Assembly: GCA_030685025.1 (NCBI GenBank)
Contig: JAUXWC010000218.1
Coordinates: 1-38,993 of the forward strand
Length of the DNA: 38,993 nt
Reading direction: 5' to 3'
Source: Rhodoferax sp.
Lineage (GTDB): Bacteria; Pseudomonadota; Gammaproteobacteria; Burkholderiales; Burkholderiaceae_C
Shown here: in pieces, positions 1 to 8,474 of the stretch
How the letters are laid out: each line of letters opens with the position of its first letter
Position numbering within the stretch: position 1 is the stretch's first letter
The notes under the pieces: generated by a model
What the model was told of the DNA's origin: nothing
What the model saw: only the letters and a program-made list of their open reading frames with translations
Database searches by the model: none
Program-made: the position numbers and the translations under genes

Positions 1-222
1 GGTCATGCGCACCATGTGCTCGGGGCCGGCACCGGCCTCCTGCAGCACGGCGCGCACGTTGAGCAGCGTTTGGCGGGTCTGGGCAATGAAGTCGTCGGAC
101 TCGAACTGCTGCTGCGCATTCCAGCCGATCTGGCCGCCCACGAATACCATGGCGCCACGTGCCTTGATGCCGTTGGCGTAGCCCTTGGCGCTCGCCCAGC
201 CGGGGGGTTGAAGTGTAGTCAT
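1..222 (-). CDS. RidA family (YjgF/YER057c) enamine/imine deaminase, 3' end beyond window
   Basis: The first 74 residues of a RidA-family protein are present, starting at the ATG at 222 and running off the left edge. The stretches MTTLQPPGWASAKGYANGI, VFVGGQIGWNA and IAQTRQTLLNVRAVLQEAGA are typical of the family N-terminal half; the substrate-binding arginine and the trimer-forming C-terminal half lie outside. RidA proteins hydrolyse reactive enamines/imines to ketones plus ammonia. It is the last visible gene of the minus-strand anthranilate-type operon, 62 nt after the CoA ligase, with a palindromic repeat in the gap. I infer a pathway role: the monooxygenase/reductase product is a cyclic enamine, so RidA could release its amino group. 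General enamine detoxification is the alternative. Confidence 0.85.
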   Translation of the reverse strand, partial: MTTLQPPGWASAKGYANGIKARGAMVFVGGQIGWNAQQQFESDDFIAQTRQTLLNVRAVLQEAGAGPEHMVRMT

Positions 223-227
223 ATATG

Positions 228-261
228 TTTGCGGGACAGACCTTTAGCTCTGTCCTCAACT
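228..261 (+). repeat. Palindromic repeat family 1, copy A
   Basis: This 34-nt element has 7-bp arms GGACAGA and TCTGTCC around an 8-nt centre. Its reverse complement at 17574-17607 is identical over all 34 positions; a diverged copy lies at 17372-17405 and a degenerate one at 15339-15389. It sits between the CoA ligase stop and the ridA start, so it would form a hairpin in the operon mRNA. Confidence 0.85.
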
Positions 262-284
262 GTTTAATGGTTTGCGCACTGGCC

Positions 285-1934
285 TCAGGATGATTGCTTG
301 AGCTTGAAGCGCTGCAGCTTGCCGGTTTCGGTACGCGGCAGGCCGGGCACGAACACCACTTCACGCGGGTACTTGTAGGGTGCGATGTTGGCCTTGACGT
401 GATCTTGCAGCGTCTTGACCATCGCGGCATCTCCCAGCTCGCCTGGCTTGAGCACACAAAAGGCCTTGATGATCATGCCGCGCTCGGCGTCGGGCAGCCC
501 CACCACCCCACACTCGGCCACCGCCGGGTGTTTGAGCAGCGCGTCTTCGACCTCGGGGGCGCCCACGTTGTAGCCGGCGGTGATGATCATGTCGTCGGCC
601 CGGGCCTGGTAGAAGAAGTAGCCGTCGGCATCCTGCACAAAGGCGTCGCCGGGGTAGTTCCAGCCGTCCTTCACGTAGTTGCCCTGGCGCGCGTCATCCA
701 GGTACTTGCAGCCGGTAGGGCCGATCACCGCGAGCTTGCCCACCGTGCCACGCGGCAGCTCCGCGCCGTCGTCATCGACCACACGCGCGCTGTAGCCCGG
801 CACTACTTTGCCGATGGCGCCGCGGCGCACCTCCCGCGGCGCCGAGGAGATGAAGATGTGAAACATCTCGGTGGCACCAATGCCATCGGTGATCTCGATG
901 CCGGTGCTGTTTTTCCAGAGTTGGCGCGTCGCGTCCGGCAAGCCCTCACCCGCGCTGACGCACACGCGCAGCGAACCCGCGCCGCGCTGCGCCATCTGCT
1001 CCTTCATGAAGGGCGCCATCTGGCGGTAAAAGGTGGGCGCGGTGTAACAAATGGTGGCACCCACATCGTGAATCAGCTTGGCCATGGCCTGCGGCGTGTA
1101 GGCAATGTCGGGGTAAAACACCGAAGCACCGGCCCACATCGGAAACACCAACATGCCGCCCAGGCCAAAGGTGAAGGCCAGTGGTGGCGAGCCCATCACG
1201 ATGTCGTCCGGCGTGGCCTGTAGCACATGGCGTGGCCAGGTTTCGCAGGCGGCCAGCACGTCGCGGTGGGTGTGCGCCGCCGCCTTCGGCTTGCCGGTGG
1301 TGCCGGACGTGAAGGCCAACAGGGCGATGTCCTCGGCGGCAGTCGGGCAGGCCTCGAACACGCCGCTCTTGCGCCGGGCGCGCGCCTCCAGCGAGTCCGG
1401 CTGCCCGTGCACGTTGAAAGGCATGACAGTGGCCAGCCCCGGATGCTGCGCCTGCGCCAACCGCAGCTCATCCATCAACTGGCCGTCACACAGCGCCACC
1501 GTGGGCTGCGATTTGTCGATGATGTCGCCCAACTCCTTGGCGCGTAGCAGCGGCATGGTGGCCACGCTGATCAGCCCAGCCTTCACAACAGCCAGCCAGG
1601 CCAGCGCCATGCTGATCGAATTGCCGCCGCGCAGCAGCACACGATTACCTGGCACCAGGCCCAGATCCTGCGTCAATACCTGGGCGATGCAATCGACCTC
1701 CTGGCGGGCCTGGGCGTAGCTCAGGGTGCGGGTCGAGGAGCGCAGCATGGGCCGGTCGGCCCAGCCCTTCTGCACGGCCTTGTCCAGCAGTTCGGCCACC
1801 AGGTTGAGCTGGGGCGGGAACTGCAACTCGGGCCGCTCAAAGCGCAGCGTGGGCATCTGCGACGCACTCGGTAGTCGCTGATGCACAAACCGGTCGACCT
1901 GCGCGCTGTATCCGGTGCTCACGGGAGCATTCAT
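285..1934 (-). CDS. abmG: Benzoate/2-aminobenzoate-CoA ligase (AMP-forming)
   Basis: This 549-aa adenylate-forming ligase joins an aromatic acid to CoA with ATP, giving the CoA thioester, AMP and PPi. The ATP-loop FTSGTTGKPKAAAHTH lies near residue 207, the GYN/EVEDALLKHP hinge region follows, and the catalytic A10 lysine is in PRTETGKLQR near residue 539. The ATG at 1934 has a GGAGG ribosome site 6 nt upstream and overlaps the dehydrogenase stop by 4 nt (ATGA), so translation is probably coupled; the open frame extends further upstream but that part is not ligase-like. The neighbours (fused monooxygenase/reductase, RidA) favour 2-aminobenzoate (anthranilate) as substrate; benzoate or salicylate is possible. 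The symbol follows the Azoarcus evansii 2-aminobenzoate cluster as I recall it. Confidence 0.85.
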   Translation of the reverse strand: MNAPVSTGYSAQVDRFVHQRLPSASQMPTLRFERPELQFPPQLNLVAELLDKAVQKGWADRPMLRSSTRTLSYAQARQEVDCIAQVLTQDLGLVPGNRVLLRGGNSISMALAWLAVVKAGLISVATMPLLRAKELGDIIDKSQPTVALCDGQLMDELRLAQAQHPGLATVMPFNVHGQPDSLEARARRKSGVFEACPTAAEDIALLAFTSGTTGKPKAAAHTHRDVLAACETWPRHVLQATPDDIVMGSPPLAFTFGLGGMLVFPMWAGASVFYPDIAYTPQAMAKLIHDVGATICYTAPTFYRQMAPFMKEQMAQRGAGSLRVCVSAGEGLPDATRQLWKNSTGIEITDGIGATEMFHIFISSAPREVRRGAIGKVVPGYSARVVDDDGAELPRGTVGKLAVIGPTGCKYLDDARQGNYVKDGWNYPGDAFVQDADGYFFYQARADDMIITAGYNVGAPEVEDALLKHPAVAECGVVGLPDAERGMIIKAFCVLKPGELGDAAMVKTLQDHVKANIAPYKYPREVVFVPGLPRTETGKLQRFKLKQSS

Positions 1935-3157
1935 GACAGGCCTCCGTTCTTCAACACTGATTTGCCGATGATGAGTTGCTGCACCTCGGTCGCACCTTCG
2001 TAGATGCGCAGCGCGCGGATGTCGCGGTACAGGCTCTCGACCTTGGTGCCCACCTTCACGCCCATGCCCCCGTGCATCTGCAGCGCCATGTCGATCACAC
2101 GCTGAGCGTTCTCGGTGGCGCACAGCTTGGCCATGGCCGCCGCCGCCGTGTAGGCCTGGGCTTGCGCCGGCGTGGCGGTGCCCACGCAGTCGCGCAACCA
2201 GGCGGCGCGGTAAGTCAGCAGCGCGGCCGACTCAAGCAGCGCGGCCATGTCGCCCAGCTTGGCCTGGGTCAACTGCATGTCGGCCAGCTTCTGGCCAAAC
2301 ATCGGTCGTGCCTGGGTAAACGCCACCGCATCGGCCAGCGCCCGCCGGGCCATGCCCAGTGCCGCGCCCGCCACTGAGGCGCGAAAGATGTCCAGCGTGC
2401 GCATGGCCAGCTTGAAGCCGCCGCCGAGTTCTCCGAGTTGGGCGCTGGCGTCGAGCGCGCAGTTGGTGAAGCGCAGCGAGGCCAAGGGGTGCGGCGCCAT
2501 CACGGTGATGTGTTCCGTGTCGTCCAGGCCCTTGGTTCCGGCATCGACGATGAAGGCGGAGATGCCGCGGGTTCCGGCGGCTGGATCGGTCTTGGCGAAC
2601 ACGCAATAGAAGTCGGCAATGCCGCCATTGCTGATCCAGGTCTTCACGCCGTTCAGCACGTAGGCATCGTTTGAGCCGGTAGCGCTCGTGGACGGTATGC
2701 TGTTTGCTATCGTTGTGATAGCGCCGACATCGGACCCGGCGCCCGGTTCGCTCAGCGCGAAGGCGGCTAGCTTGTCGCCGCGCGCCACCGCCGGCAGATA
2801 GGCCGCCCGCTGCGCCGCGCTACCGGCCAGCGTGATGGCGCCACTGCCCAGGCCCGCCATCGCCATGGCAAAGTCCGCCAGCGGCGAATGAAACGCCAGC
2901 GTCTCGCGCAGTACCACCAGTGCACGCGAATCAAGCCGGTCCAGTGCGCCGCCAAACTCGGCCGGCACGCAGTAACGCAGCCAGCCGCCATCGCCCAGCA
3001 GGCGCGTCCACTGCTTGCAGGCACGCCGGTCATCGGACTCGTCGACCTGCTGCTGTGGCATCCACGCGGCAATGTCGCGTCCGAGCGCCTGGTGCTCGGG
3101 GTCGAAGAAGGGCAGCGCGAGGTGGCTGGTCGGGGCGGTCTGGGGCGTGCTCATCAT
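1931..3157 (-). CDS. Acyl-CoA dehydrogenase in aromatic-CoA operon
   Basis: This 408-aa FAD flavoprotein has the family layout: an alpha-helical N-terminus, the flavin-contacting [12 protein letters not shown] near residue 135, [13 protein letters not shown], and a C-terminal helical domain with [18 protein letters not shown] near residue 387 contains the usual catalytic glutamate. It should oxidise an acyl-CoA to the enoyl-CoA during beta-oxidation-like processing of the ring product; the exact substrate cannot be read from sequence. Two ATGs are possible, 3157 (sharing one base with the hydratase stop) and 3154, the latter better spaced from GGTGGAG. Residues about 145-160 ([16 protein letters not shown]) look like an extra loop and coincide with a stem-loop repeat inserted in frame at 2675-2725. 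Confidence 0.92.
   Translation of the reverse strand: MMSTPQTAPTSHLALPFFDPEHQALGRDIAAWMPQQQVDESDDRRACKQWTRLLGDGGWLRYCVPAEFGGALDRLDSRALVVLRETLAFHSPLADFAMAMAGLGSGAITLAGSAAQRAAYLPAVARGDKLAAFALSEPGAGSDVGAITTIANSIPSTSATGSNDAYVLNGVKTWISNGGIADFYCVFAKTDPAAGTRGISAFIVDAGTKGLDDTEHITVMAPHPLASLRFTNCALDASAQLGELGGGFKLAMRTLDIFRASVAGAALGMARRALADAVAFTQARPMFGQKLADMQLTQAKLGDMAALLESAALLTYRAAWLRDCVGTATPAQAQAYTAAAAMAKLCATENAQRVIDMALQMHGGMGVKVGTKVESLYRDIRALRIYEGATEVQQLIIGKSVLKNGGLS
2675..2725 (-). repeat. Stem-loop repeat family 2, copy inside acyl-CoA dehydrogenase gene
   Basis: Read on the minus strand this is GCTATC-5 nt-GATAGC (a perfect 6-bp stem, 2706-2722), a spacer, then the self-complementary AGCGCT (2681-2686). 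The same layout occurs at 22831-22880, partly at 18372-18395. I recall abundant roughly 50-nt elements of this form in Comamonadaceae intergenic DNA; that is memory, not a search. Here it is translated in frame. Confidence 0.6.
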
Positions 3158-4026
3158 CAGTCTCCACCAAAGATCGGCTTTTGCCGGGCCGCGAAGGCCT
3201 CATGGGCGCGCTTGAAGTCCTGCGTCTGCATGCAGATCGCCTGCGCCTGTGCTTCGGCCTCGATTGCCTGCTCAATGGTCATGGCCCATTCCTGCTGCAG
3301 CATGGTCTTGGTCATGGCATGGGCGAAGGTCGGGCCGGCGGCCAGCTCGGTAGCCAAGGCCTGGGCCTTGGCCAACAGCTCGGCGCTTTCATGCAGAGCA
3401 TTGAAGAAGCCCCAAGCCAGCCCCTCGGCCGCGCTCATGGCCCGGCCAGTGAACAGCAACTCGGACGCACGGCCCTGGCCAATGACGCGCGGCAGCAGCG
3501 CGCAAGCACCCATGTCCGCTCCGGCCAGACCGACCCGGGTGAACAGAAAGGCGGTCTTGGTGTTGGCGCTGCCGAAACGCAAGTCACAGGCCAGCGCCAT
3601 CATGGCCCCGGCGCCCGCGCAGATGCCATCGATGGCGCCGATGATCGGCTGCGGGCAGTCGCGCATGGCCTTGACCAAGGCGCCGGTCATGCGGGTGAAT
3701 TCCAGCAACTCGGGCATGCGCATGCCGGTCAGCGGGCCGATGATCTCGTGCACGTCGCCGCCCGAGCAGAAGTTGCCGCCCGCGCCGGTCAGTACCACGG
3801 CTTGCACGTCGGTGCTGCGGCTCAGAGCGCCGAACAGATCACGCAGCTCGGCGTAGGAGTCAAAAGTAAGTGGGTTCTTGCGCTCGGGCCGGTTCAGGGT
3901 GATGGTGCCGACGCCGCCGCGCTCGTTGGTGCGCTCGAAATGCCAGGCAAAGTGCCGGGCTTGGTAGTTGGCGCATGCGTCAAATTGCGTGCGCATGGGG
4001 TTGTGCGCGCCAATGTAGTGTTTCAT
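3157..4026 (-). CDS. Enoyl-CoA hydratase/isomerase family protein
   Basis: This 289-aa crotonase-fold enzyme shows the two oxyanion-hole segments, [15 protein letters not shown] and [20 protein letters not shown], followed by [18 protein letters not shown]. It would hydrate, or open the ring of, an unsaturated CoA intermediate in the operon's pathway. At the position of the second catalytic glutamate of classical hydratases the sequence reads GADMGA, so the chemistry may differ from simple hydration. The ATG at 4026 overlaps the marR stop by 4 nt (ATGA). It has no clear ribosome site of its own, consistent with coupling; an in-frame ATG at 3996 is an alternative start. Aromatic-degradation operons commonly carry such members next to an acyl-CoA dehydrogenase. 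Confidence 0.9.
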   Translation of the reverse strand: MKHYIGAHNPMRTQFDACANYQARHFAWHFERTNERGGVGTITLNRPERKNPLTFDSYAELRDLFGALSRSTDVQAVVLTGAGGNFCSGGDVHEIIGPLTGMRMPELLEFTRMTGALVKAMRDCPQPIIGAIDGICAGAGAMMALACDLRFGSANTKTAFLFTRVGLAGADMGACALLPRVIGQGRASELLFTGRAMSAAEGLAWGFFNALHESAELLAKAQALATELAAGPTFAHAMTKTMLQQEWAMTIEQAIEAEAQAQAICMQTQDFKRAHEAFAARQKPIFGGD

Positions 4027-4514
4027 GCTTGGTCCAATGCAGTGTTGAGTGTCGATTTGGTGTGTTCCTTGACCCTGCCCAGCAGGCGGTGCAAGGTGGC
4101 GACATCCTTGTCGCCCAAGGCGGCAAAGGCTTGCACGATCCAGCCCTCGTGCGCCTTGGCCATGTCGATGAACTGCTTGCGCCCCTTGGGGGTCAGGCAG
4201 ATGCGGCAGGCGCGCCGGTCGGCGGCCACCTCGACCCGTTCCACCAGCCCTTCACCGACCAGTTGATCGGTGATGCCGGTGATGTTGCCGCCGGTCACCA
4301 TCATGCGTTTGGAGAGCTCGTTCATCTTTAGTCCCTCTGGGGCGCGCTCCAGTTGGGCCATCAGATCAAAGCGGGGCAAGGTGGTGCCAAACTGCTCGCG
4401 CAAGCCTACCCGAACCTGCTTTTCGATCAGTTGGCTGCAGGTCAACAGGCGCAACCACAGGCGTAGCGCTTGCGGGTGCTGGGCGCCTCCCTGCAGGCGG
4501 GCTTCAAGGTCCAC
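4023..4514 (-). CDS. MarR-family transcriptional regulator
   Basis: This 163-aa winged-helix protein contains [19 protein letters not shown] (dimerisation helix), [26 protein letters not shown] (entry to the helix-turn-helix), [21 protein letters not shown] (recognition helix) and [15 protein letters not shown] (wing). The start is taken as the GTG at 4514: it follows the monooxygenase stop by one base and has AGAGGGG 7 nt upstream, whereas a longer reading would lie inside that gene. MarR proteins usually repress their own operon and release DNA on binding an aromatic ligand or its CoA ester. The inverted repeat at 6943-6966, over the operon promoter, is the obvious candidate operator. The gene sits inside the operon it probably controls. 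Confidence 0.9.
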   Translation of the reverse strand: MDLEARLQGGAQHPQALRLWLRLLTCSQLIEKQVRVGLREQFGTTLPRFDLMAQLERAPEGLKMNELSKRMMVTGGNITGITDQLVGEGLVERVEVAADRRACRICLTPKGRKQFIDMAKAHEGWIVQAFAALGDKDVATLHRLLGRVKEHTKSTLNTALDQA

Positions 4515-4515
4515 C

Positions 4516-6939
4516 TCAGAACCCCTCTTCGCGTTCGGTGATCTGGGTGACCATCGGGACGCGCTGGCTTTGGGCCAACGAAGCTTTCTGCCTGGCGACT
4601 TCGCGATAGAGCTGATCGCGGCCACTCCAGTACGGCTTTGGCCACTCCACCGCGCCGTCCTGCGCGCTGCCAAGCGGTCCGGTGAGCTTGGCGGCTTCGT
4701 GCAGCGTCCACGCCGCGTCCGCCAGATGTGGGCGGGCAATCGCACACAGGTCGGCCCGGCCCGCGGCGATGATGCTGTTGGCATGATCGGCCTCGCTGAT
4801 GGCACCCACCGCGATGGTGGCAATGCCCACTTCATTGCGGATGCGATCCGAAAAGGGTGTCTGGTACATGCGGCCATAGACCGGTTTGGCCGCGCGCGTG
4901 GTCTGGCCGCTGGAGACGTCGATCATGTCGCAGCCAGCGTCCTTGAACAGGCGCGCCACCAGCACCGCGTCATCCGCCGTATTGCCGCCGGGCGCCCAAT
5001 CGTGCGCCGAGATGCGCACGCTCATGGGCAAGTGTGCTGGCCACGCCGCGCGCATGGCCGTGAACACCTCCAACGGATAACGACAGCGGTTCTCGATGCT
5101 GCCGCCGTACTCGTCGGCCCGCAGGTTGGTCAGGGGGCAGATGAAGCAGGACAGCAGATAGCCGTGTGCACAGTGGAGCTCCAGCCAGTCGAAGCCGGCG
5201 GCGGCGGCGCGTCGGGCGGCGTCGACGAACTGCTGCGTCAACTGGGCCATGTCTTCGGTCGTCATGGCGCGTGGCACCTGGTTTTGCTCGCCATAGGGCA
5301 CGGCGCTGGCCGCCATCACGGGCCAGTTGGCATGGGTGCCACCGGTCGGCAAAGGCTCGTCGGCCGCTTCCCAACCGACTTGGGTGGAACCCTTGGGGCC
5401 GCTGTGACCGAGCTGAATGCCGATCTTGGCACCGCTTTGACTGTGTGCGAAGTCAACCATGCGCTTTAGACCCGCCAGTTGCGCGTCGTTCCACAAGCCG
5501 GTGCAAGCGGGCGTGATACGGCCCTCGGGGGTCGGACTGGTCATCTCCACCATCACCAGGCCGGCGCCACCCAGCGCCCGTGCGCCCAGGTGCACCAAGT
5601 GGAAGTCCTGCACCAGGCCATCGACCGCACTGTAGGTCGCCATGGGCGACACCACAACGCGGTTCTTGAGCCGCATCTGCCGAACGGTAAACGGCAGCAA
5701 CATGGGCGGCACATGTTCGCCACCTGCCAGCCAGGCCTCATACCCCTGCAGCCAGGCTGGGTCGCGCAGACGCAGGTTTTCATGACTGATGCGCTGCGAG
5801 CGCGTCAACAGCGAATATGCGAACTGTTCGAGAGCGAAGCCGCTGTAGCGCTGCACGTTCTCGAACCATTCGGTGGAGTTGCGTGCCGCGTTCTGGATCT
5901 TCAGCACCTCGACGCTGCGCCGCGCTTCGTAGCGCCGCAACACTTGGTCCATGTCATGCGCCGCGCCCAGCTCGGCTGGCTTGTCAACAAACGCCTCGAC
6001 CGAGGCCGCGAATTCGTTGCCCAGATCGATGGCGTCCTCGAACGCCAGCTTGGTGCCGCTGCCGATGGAGAAGTGCGCGGTGTGCGCCGAGTCGCCCATC
6101 AGTACGATCGGCACTTGGCGCCCGCCAATGTGGACCCGGTGCACCCAGGTCTTGCACACCACGCGCGGAAAACGAATCCAGTTGGCCGATCCGCGCAAGT
6201 GTTTGGCGTTGCTGATCAGGGGGTTGCCGTCCAGGTACTTGGCAAACAGGCGTTCGCAAAAAACGATGCCCTCCTCCTGGCTCATCTCTTCCAGGCCATG
6301 GGCCTGCCACACGGCCTGCGGGGTTTCCACAATGAAGGTCGAGGTCTCGTCGTCGAACTTGTAGGCATGCGCCTGAAACCAGCCGTGTTCGGTCTGCTCA
6401 AACGCAAAGGTGAAGGCATCGAACATCTTGTGCGTGCCCAGCCAGACGAAACGGCACAGCCGGGTATCGATATCAGGCTGGAACACCTTCGCGTAACGAG
6501 TTCGGATGCGGCTGTTAAGGCCATCGCTGGCTATCACGAGGTCGGCCTGATAGTGGGCGGCCAGCGCCTGGTCGTCTTGCACGTCCTGCTCGAACACCAG
6601 GTCAACACCCAGGGCCAGGCAGCGCTCCTGCAGGATGTTGAGCAACTTCTTGCGGCCAATGCCACAAAAACCGTGGCCCGTGGAGCGCACGCTGCGGCCC
6701 TTGAAGAACACCTCCACGTCGTCCCAATGATTGAAGGCATCGCCTATTTGCTGCGCCGTCACCGGGTCGGCTTGCTGCAGATTGAGCAAGGTCTGGTCCG
6801 AGAACACCACGCCCCAGCCAAAGGTGTCGAACGGCTTGTTTCGCTCGACCACCGTGACGCGATGGGCCGGGTTCTGCAGCTTCATCAGCAGCGCGAAATA
6901 GAGTCCGGCGGGGCCACCGCCAATGCACAGGATATTCAT
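4516..6939 (-). CDS. abmA: 2-aminobenzoyl-CoA monooxygenase/reductase (fused FAD hydroxylase and OYE domain)
   Basis: This 807-aa protein fuses two flavoenzymes. Residues 1 to about 405 are an FAD aromatic hydroxylase: GGGPAG at 7-12 binds ADP, and [17 protein letters not shown] near 280 is the GD motif. Residues about 412-760 are an old-yellow-enzyme-type barrel with FMN/NADH features: [25 protein letters not shown], and [19 protein letters not shown] followed by [12 protein letters not shown]. In Azoarcus evansii this fusion hydroxylates 2-aminobenzoyl-CoA at C5 and reduces the ring to 2-amino-5-oxocyclohex-1-ene-1-carbonyl-CoA. Databases often name homologues bifunctional salicylyl-CoA 5-hydroxylase/oxidoreductase; the reductase half favours the aminobenzoyl substrate. 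It is the first gene of the operon. Its ATG lies only about one base after the expected transcript start and has no ribosome site. Confidence 0.88.
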   Translation of the reverse strand: MNILCIGGGPAGLYFALLMKLQNPAHRVTVVERNKPFDTFGWGVVFSDQTLLNLQQADPVTAQQIGDAFNHWDDVEVFFKGRSVRSTGHGFCGIGRKKLLNILQERCLALGVDLVFEQDVQDDQALAAHYQADLVIASDGLNSRIRTRYAKVFQPDIDTRLCRFVWLGTHKMFDAFTFAFEQTEHGWFQAHAYKFDDETSTFIVETPQAVWQAHGLEEMSQEEGIVFCERLFAKYLDGNPLISNAKHLRGSANWIRFPRVVCKTWVHRVHIGGRQVPIVLMGDSAHTAHFSIGSGTKLAFEDAIDLGNEFAASVEAFVDKPAELGAAHDMDQVLRRYEARRSVEVLKIQNAARNSTEWFENVQRYSGFALEQFAYSLLTRSQRISHENLRLRDPAWLQGYEAWLAGGEHVPPMLLPFTVRQMRLKNRVVVSPMATYSAVDGLVQDFHLVHLGARALGGAGLVMVEMTSPTPEGRITPACTGLWNDAQLAGLKRMVDFAHSQSGAKIGIQLGHSGPKGSTQVGWEAADEPLPTGGTHANWPVMAASAVPYGEQNQVPRAMTTEDMAQLTQQFVDAARRAAAAGFDWLELHCAHGYLLSCFICPLTNLRADEYGGSIENRCRYPLEVFTAMRAAWPAHLPMSVRISAHDWAPGGNTADDAVLVARLFKDAGCDMIDVSSGQTTRAAKPVYGRMYQTPFSDRIRNEVGIATIAVGAISEADHANSIIAAGRADLCAIARPHLADAAWTLHEAAKLTGPLGSAQDGAVEWPKPYWSGRDQLYREVARQKASLAQSQRVPMVTQITEREEGF

Positions 6940-6942
6940 GGC

Positions 6943-6974
6943 AATTAGTTTAAGCCTAAACTAATTATTGTCAA
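6943..6974 (-). promoter_or_regulatory. Promoter of the aminobenzoate operon with overlapping MarR-type operator
   Basis: On the minus strand there is a perfect -35 TTGACA (6969-6974), a 16-nt spacer and a -10 TAAACT (6947-6952). A 24-nt inverted repeat with perfect 10-base arms AATTAGTTTA/TAAACTAATT covers 6943-6966, the spacer and the -10. A repressor bound there would block RNA polymerase, and the operon encodes a MarR protein. The predicted start of transcription (about 6940) touches the ATG at 6939, suggesting a leaderless or nearly leaderless message. Confidence 0.72.
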
Positions 6975-7041
6975 CACGGGTAGGCCCACCGGGTTCTGGG
7001 GGCGGCGCACAATGCCCCCAAGCATCAACCAGGACCGCACC

Positions 7042-7377
7042 ATGCTTTACAAGTTCAAATCCAAAGTCACCGGCGACCTCATCATGCTGGAGCCCAATGG
7101 GCGGCGTGTGTTGCAGATCATTGGCAAAGACCTCAACGGCGCCGACGCCAGCAAAGGCATCGTCCTTCCCGAGCAAATGAGCGCAGCCGTGGCGGCGTTG
7201 CAAGCCGCAGTGGCCAAGGAAGAAGCCGAGCGGCAAGCGGCCAGCGCGCGGGCGCTGGCCGAGGGCAAGGAGGCGCCCAAGTACGAGGCGCCGGGCTTGC
7301 GCCAGCGCACCCTGCCGTTCATCGACATGCTGCGTCGCTGCGAGCCAGCGGGCGAACCCGTCACCTGGGGCGTCTAG
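7042..7377 (+). CDS. DUF1840 family protein
   Basis: This 111-aa small soluble protein has the family signature at its start, MLYKFKSKVTGDLIMLEPNG, followed by RVLQIIGKD. An alanine/glutamate-rich, probably helical middle (AAVAALQAAVAKEEAERQAA) and a C-terminal LRQRTLPFIDMLRRCEPAGEPVTWGV follow. DUF1840 is widespread in Betaproteobacteria and has no function known to me. The start is the ATG at 7042 because the family begins with MLYKFKS; an upstream in-frame ATG at 7012 would add ten unrelated residues. It is a lone plus-strand gene, divergent from the aminobenzoate operon and convergent with the Bug gene 27 nt downstream. No link to the aromatic pathway can be shown. Confidence 0.88.
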   Translation: MLYKFKSKVTGDLIMLEPNGRRVLQIIGKDLNGADASKGIVLPEQMSAAVAALQAAVAKEEAERQAASARALAEGKEAPKYEAPGLRQRTLPFIDMLRRCEPAGEPVTWGV

Positions 7378-7404
7378 CCGCGAACGCTGGGGGCCTTTTG
7401 TCAG

Positions 7405-8391
7405 CTAGTCCGCGAACTTGCCGGCGGCTTCGATCACCGGCTTGAGCTTGGCGATTTCGGCGGCCACGAAGGCCTTGTGGGCTTCGGGCTCCATGCGCTT
7501 GTCGGTCACCACCACGGCGCCCAGGCCCTCCTGTTTCTGCACGAAGGCGGGGTCTTTCAGCGCAGCCTTCATGGCCGTGTTGAGCTGGGCCAGCACCGCC
7601 GCCGGCGTGCCCTTGGGGGCGTATAAGCCGTGCCAGATGGTGAGGTTGAAGTCCTTCAGCCCCATCTCCTGCAGACTGGGGTAGTCTTTCAGCAGCTTGT
7701 GCCCACTCAGGGATTTTGGCGTGGTGACGGCGAAGGCCTTGACCCGTCCGCCCTCGATCTGGCCGGTGGTGTTGGTGGTCTGGTCACACATCACGTCGAC
7801 CTGCCCGCCCACCAGCGCGTTCATGGCCGGCGCCGTGCCACCGAAGGGAATGGTGGTCATGGCTTCGTTGAGCTTGACGGCGTGCTGCCACATCAGGCCG
7901 CAGAGATGCGAGGCCGAGCCCAGGCCGGCGTGGGCCAGGTTGAGCTTGCCGGAGTTGGCTCGAATGTAGGCCTCGAAATCGCGATAGGTATTGGCCGGCA
8001 ACTGCGGCTTGCCGATCAGGGTCATCGGCACTTCGTTGATCAAGCCAAGGTACTCAAAGTCTTCCAGCGGCTTGTATTGCAGCTTGCGGTACAGCGCCGG
8101 CGTGGCGGCCATGCCGATGTGAAACAACAGCAGCGTATGACCATCTGGCGCGGCCTTGGCAACTTTGGTCGCGCCGATCGTGCCACCGGCGCCGCCAACG
8201 TTTTCCACCACGAAGTTGGCACCGCCGCCCATGGTCTTGCGCATGGCCTCGGCCAGGTCGCGCGCAACACGGTCGGTCGGACCGCCAGCCGCAAACGGGA
8301 CCACGATCGAGATGGGCTTCGAGCCAGGGAAACCTTGCGCGAAGGTCGACAGGGCGGTGACGGCCAGGGCAGCAGCCAACAGACGTTTCAT
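7405..8391 (-). CDS. Bug/TctC family periplasmic substrate-binding protein
   Basis: This 328-aa protein has a signal peptide (MKRLLAAALAVTALSTFAQG) followed by the Bug signature KPISIVVPFAAGGPTDRVAR. VVENVGGAGGTIGATKVAKAAPDGHTLL follows in two pieces, and YAPKGTPAAVLAQLN comes later. Bug proteins bind carboxylates or other small acids in the periplasm for TctAB-type transport or for sensing. No tctA or tctB gene lies in the window, so this is an orphan Bug, as is common in Burkholderiales. AAGGAG lies 7 nt before the ATG. It follows the PaaK-like ligase by 83 nt on the same strand and may be the last gene of the transport operon. It could bind the same acid as the ABC system. Confidence 0.9.
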   Translation of the reverse strand: MKRLLAAALAVTALSTFAQGFPGSKPISIVVPFAAGGPTDRVARDLAEAMRKTMGGGANFVVENVGGAGGTIGATKVAKAAPDGHTLLLFHIGMAATPALYRKLQYKPLEDFEYLGLINEVPMTLIGKPQLPANTYRDFEAYIRANSGKLNLAHAGLGSASHLCGLMWQHAVKLNEAMTTIPFGGTAPAMNALVGGQVDVMCDQTTNTTGQIEGGRVKAFAVTTPKSLSGHKLLKDYPSLQEMGLKDFNLTIWHGLYAPKGTPAAVLAQLNTAMKAALKDPAFVQKQEGLGAVVVTDKRMEPEAHKAFVAAEIAKLKPVIEAAGKFAD

Positions 8392-8474
8392 GACGGATCT
8401 CCTTCTAGTAGTGATCGCGCCAGTCTACCGGGTCGCCAACTGACCGTCAGTGTGGAAACTACTGAGTTTGGCGC

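Noticed and set aside
294-1223. Long open frame on the strand opposite the CoA ligase
   Set aside because: It mirrors the ligase codons in GC-rich DNA; its product has no family features and the ligase has every expected motif.
2920-4266. 448-codon plus-strand open frame
   Set aside because: It runs opposite the dehydrogenase, hydratase and marR genes, all with clear motifs and overlapping starts and stops; composition is low-complexity Arg/Gly/His/Ala.
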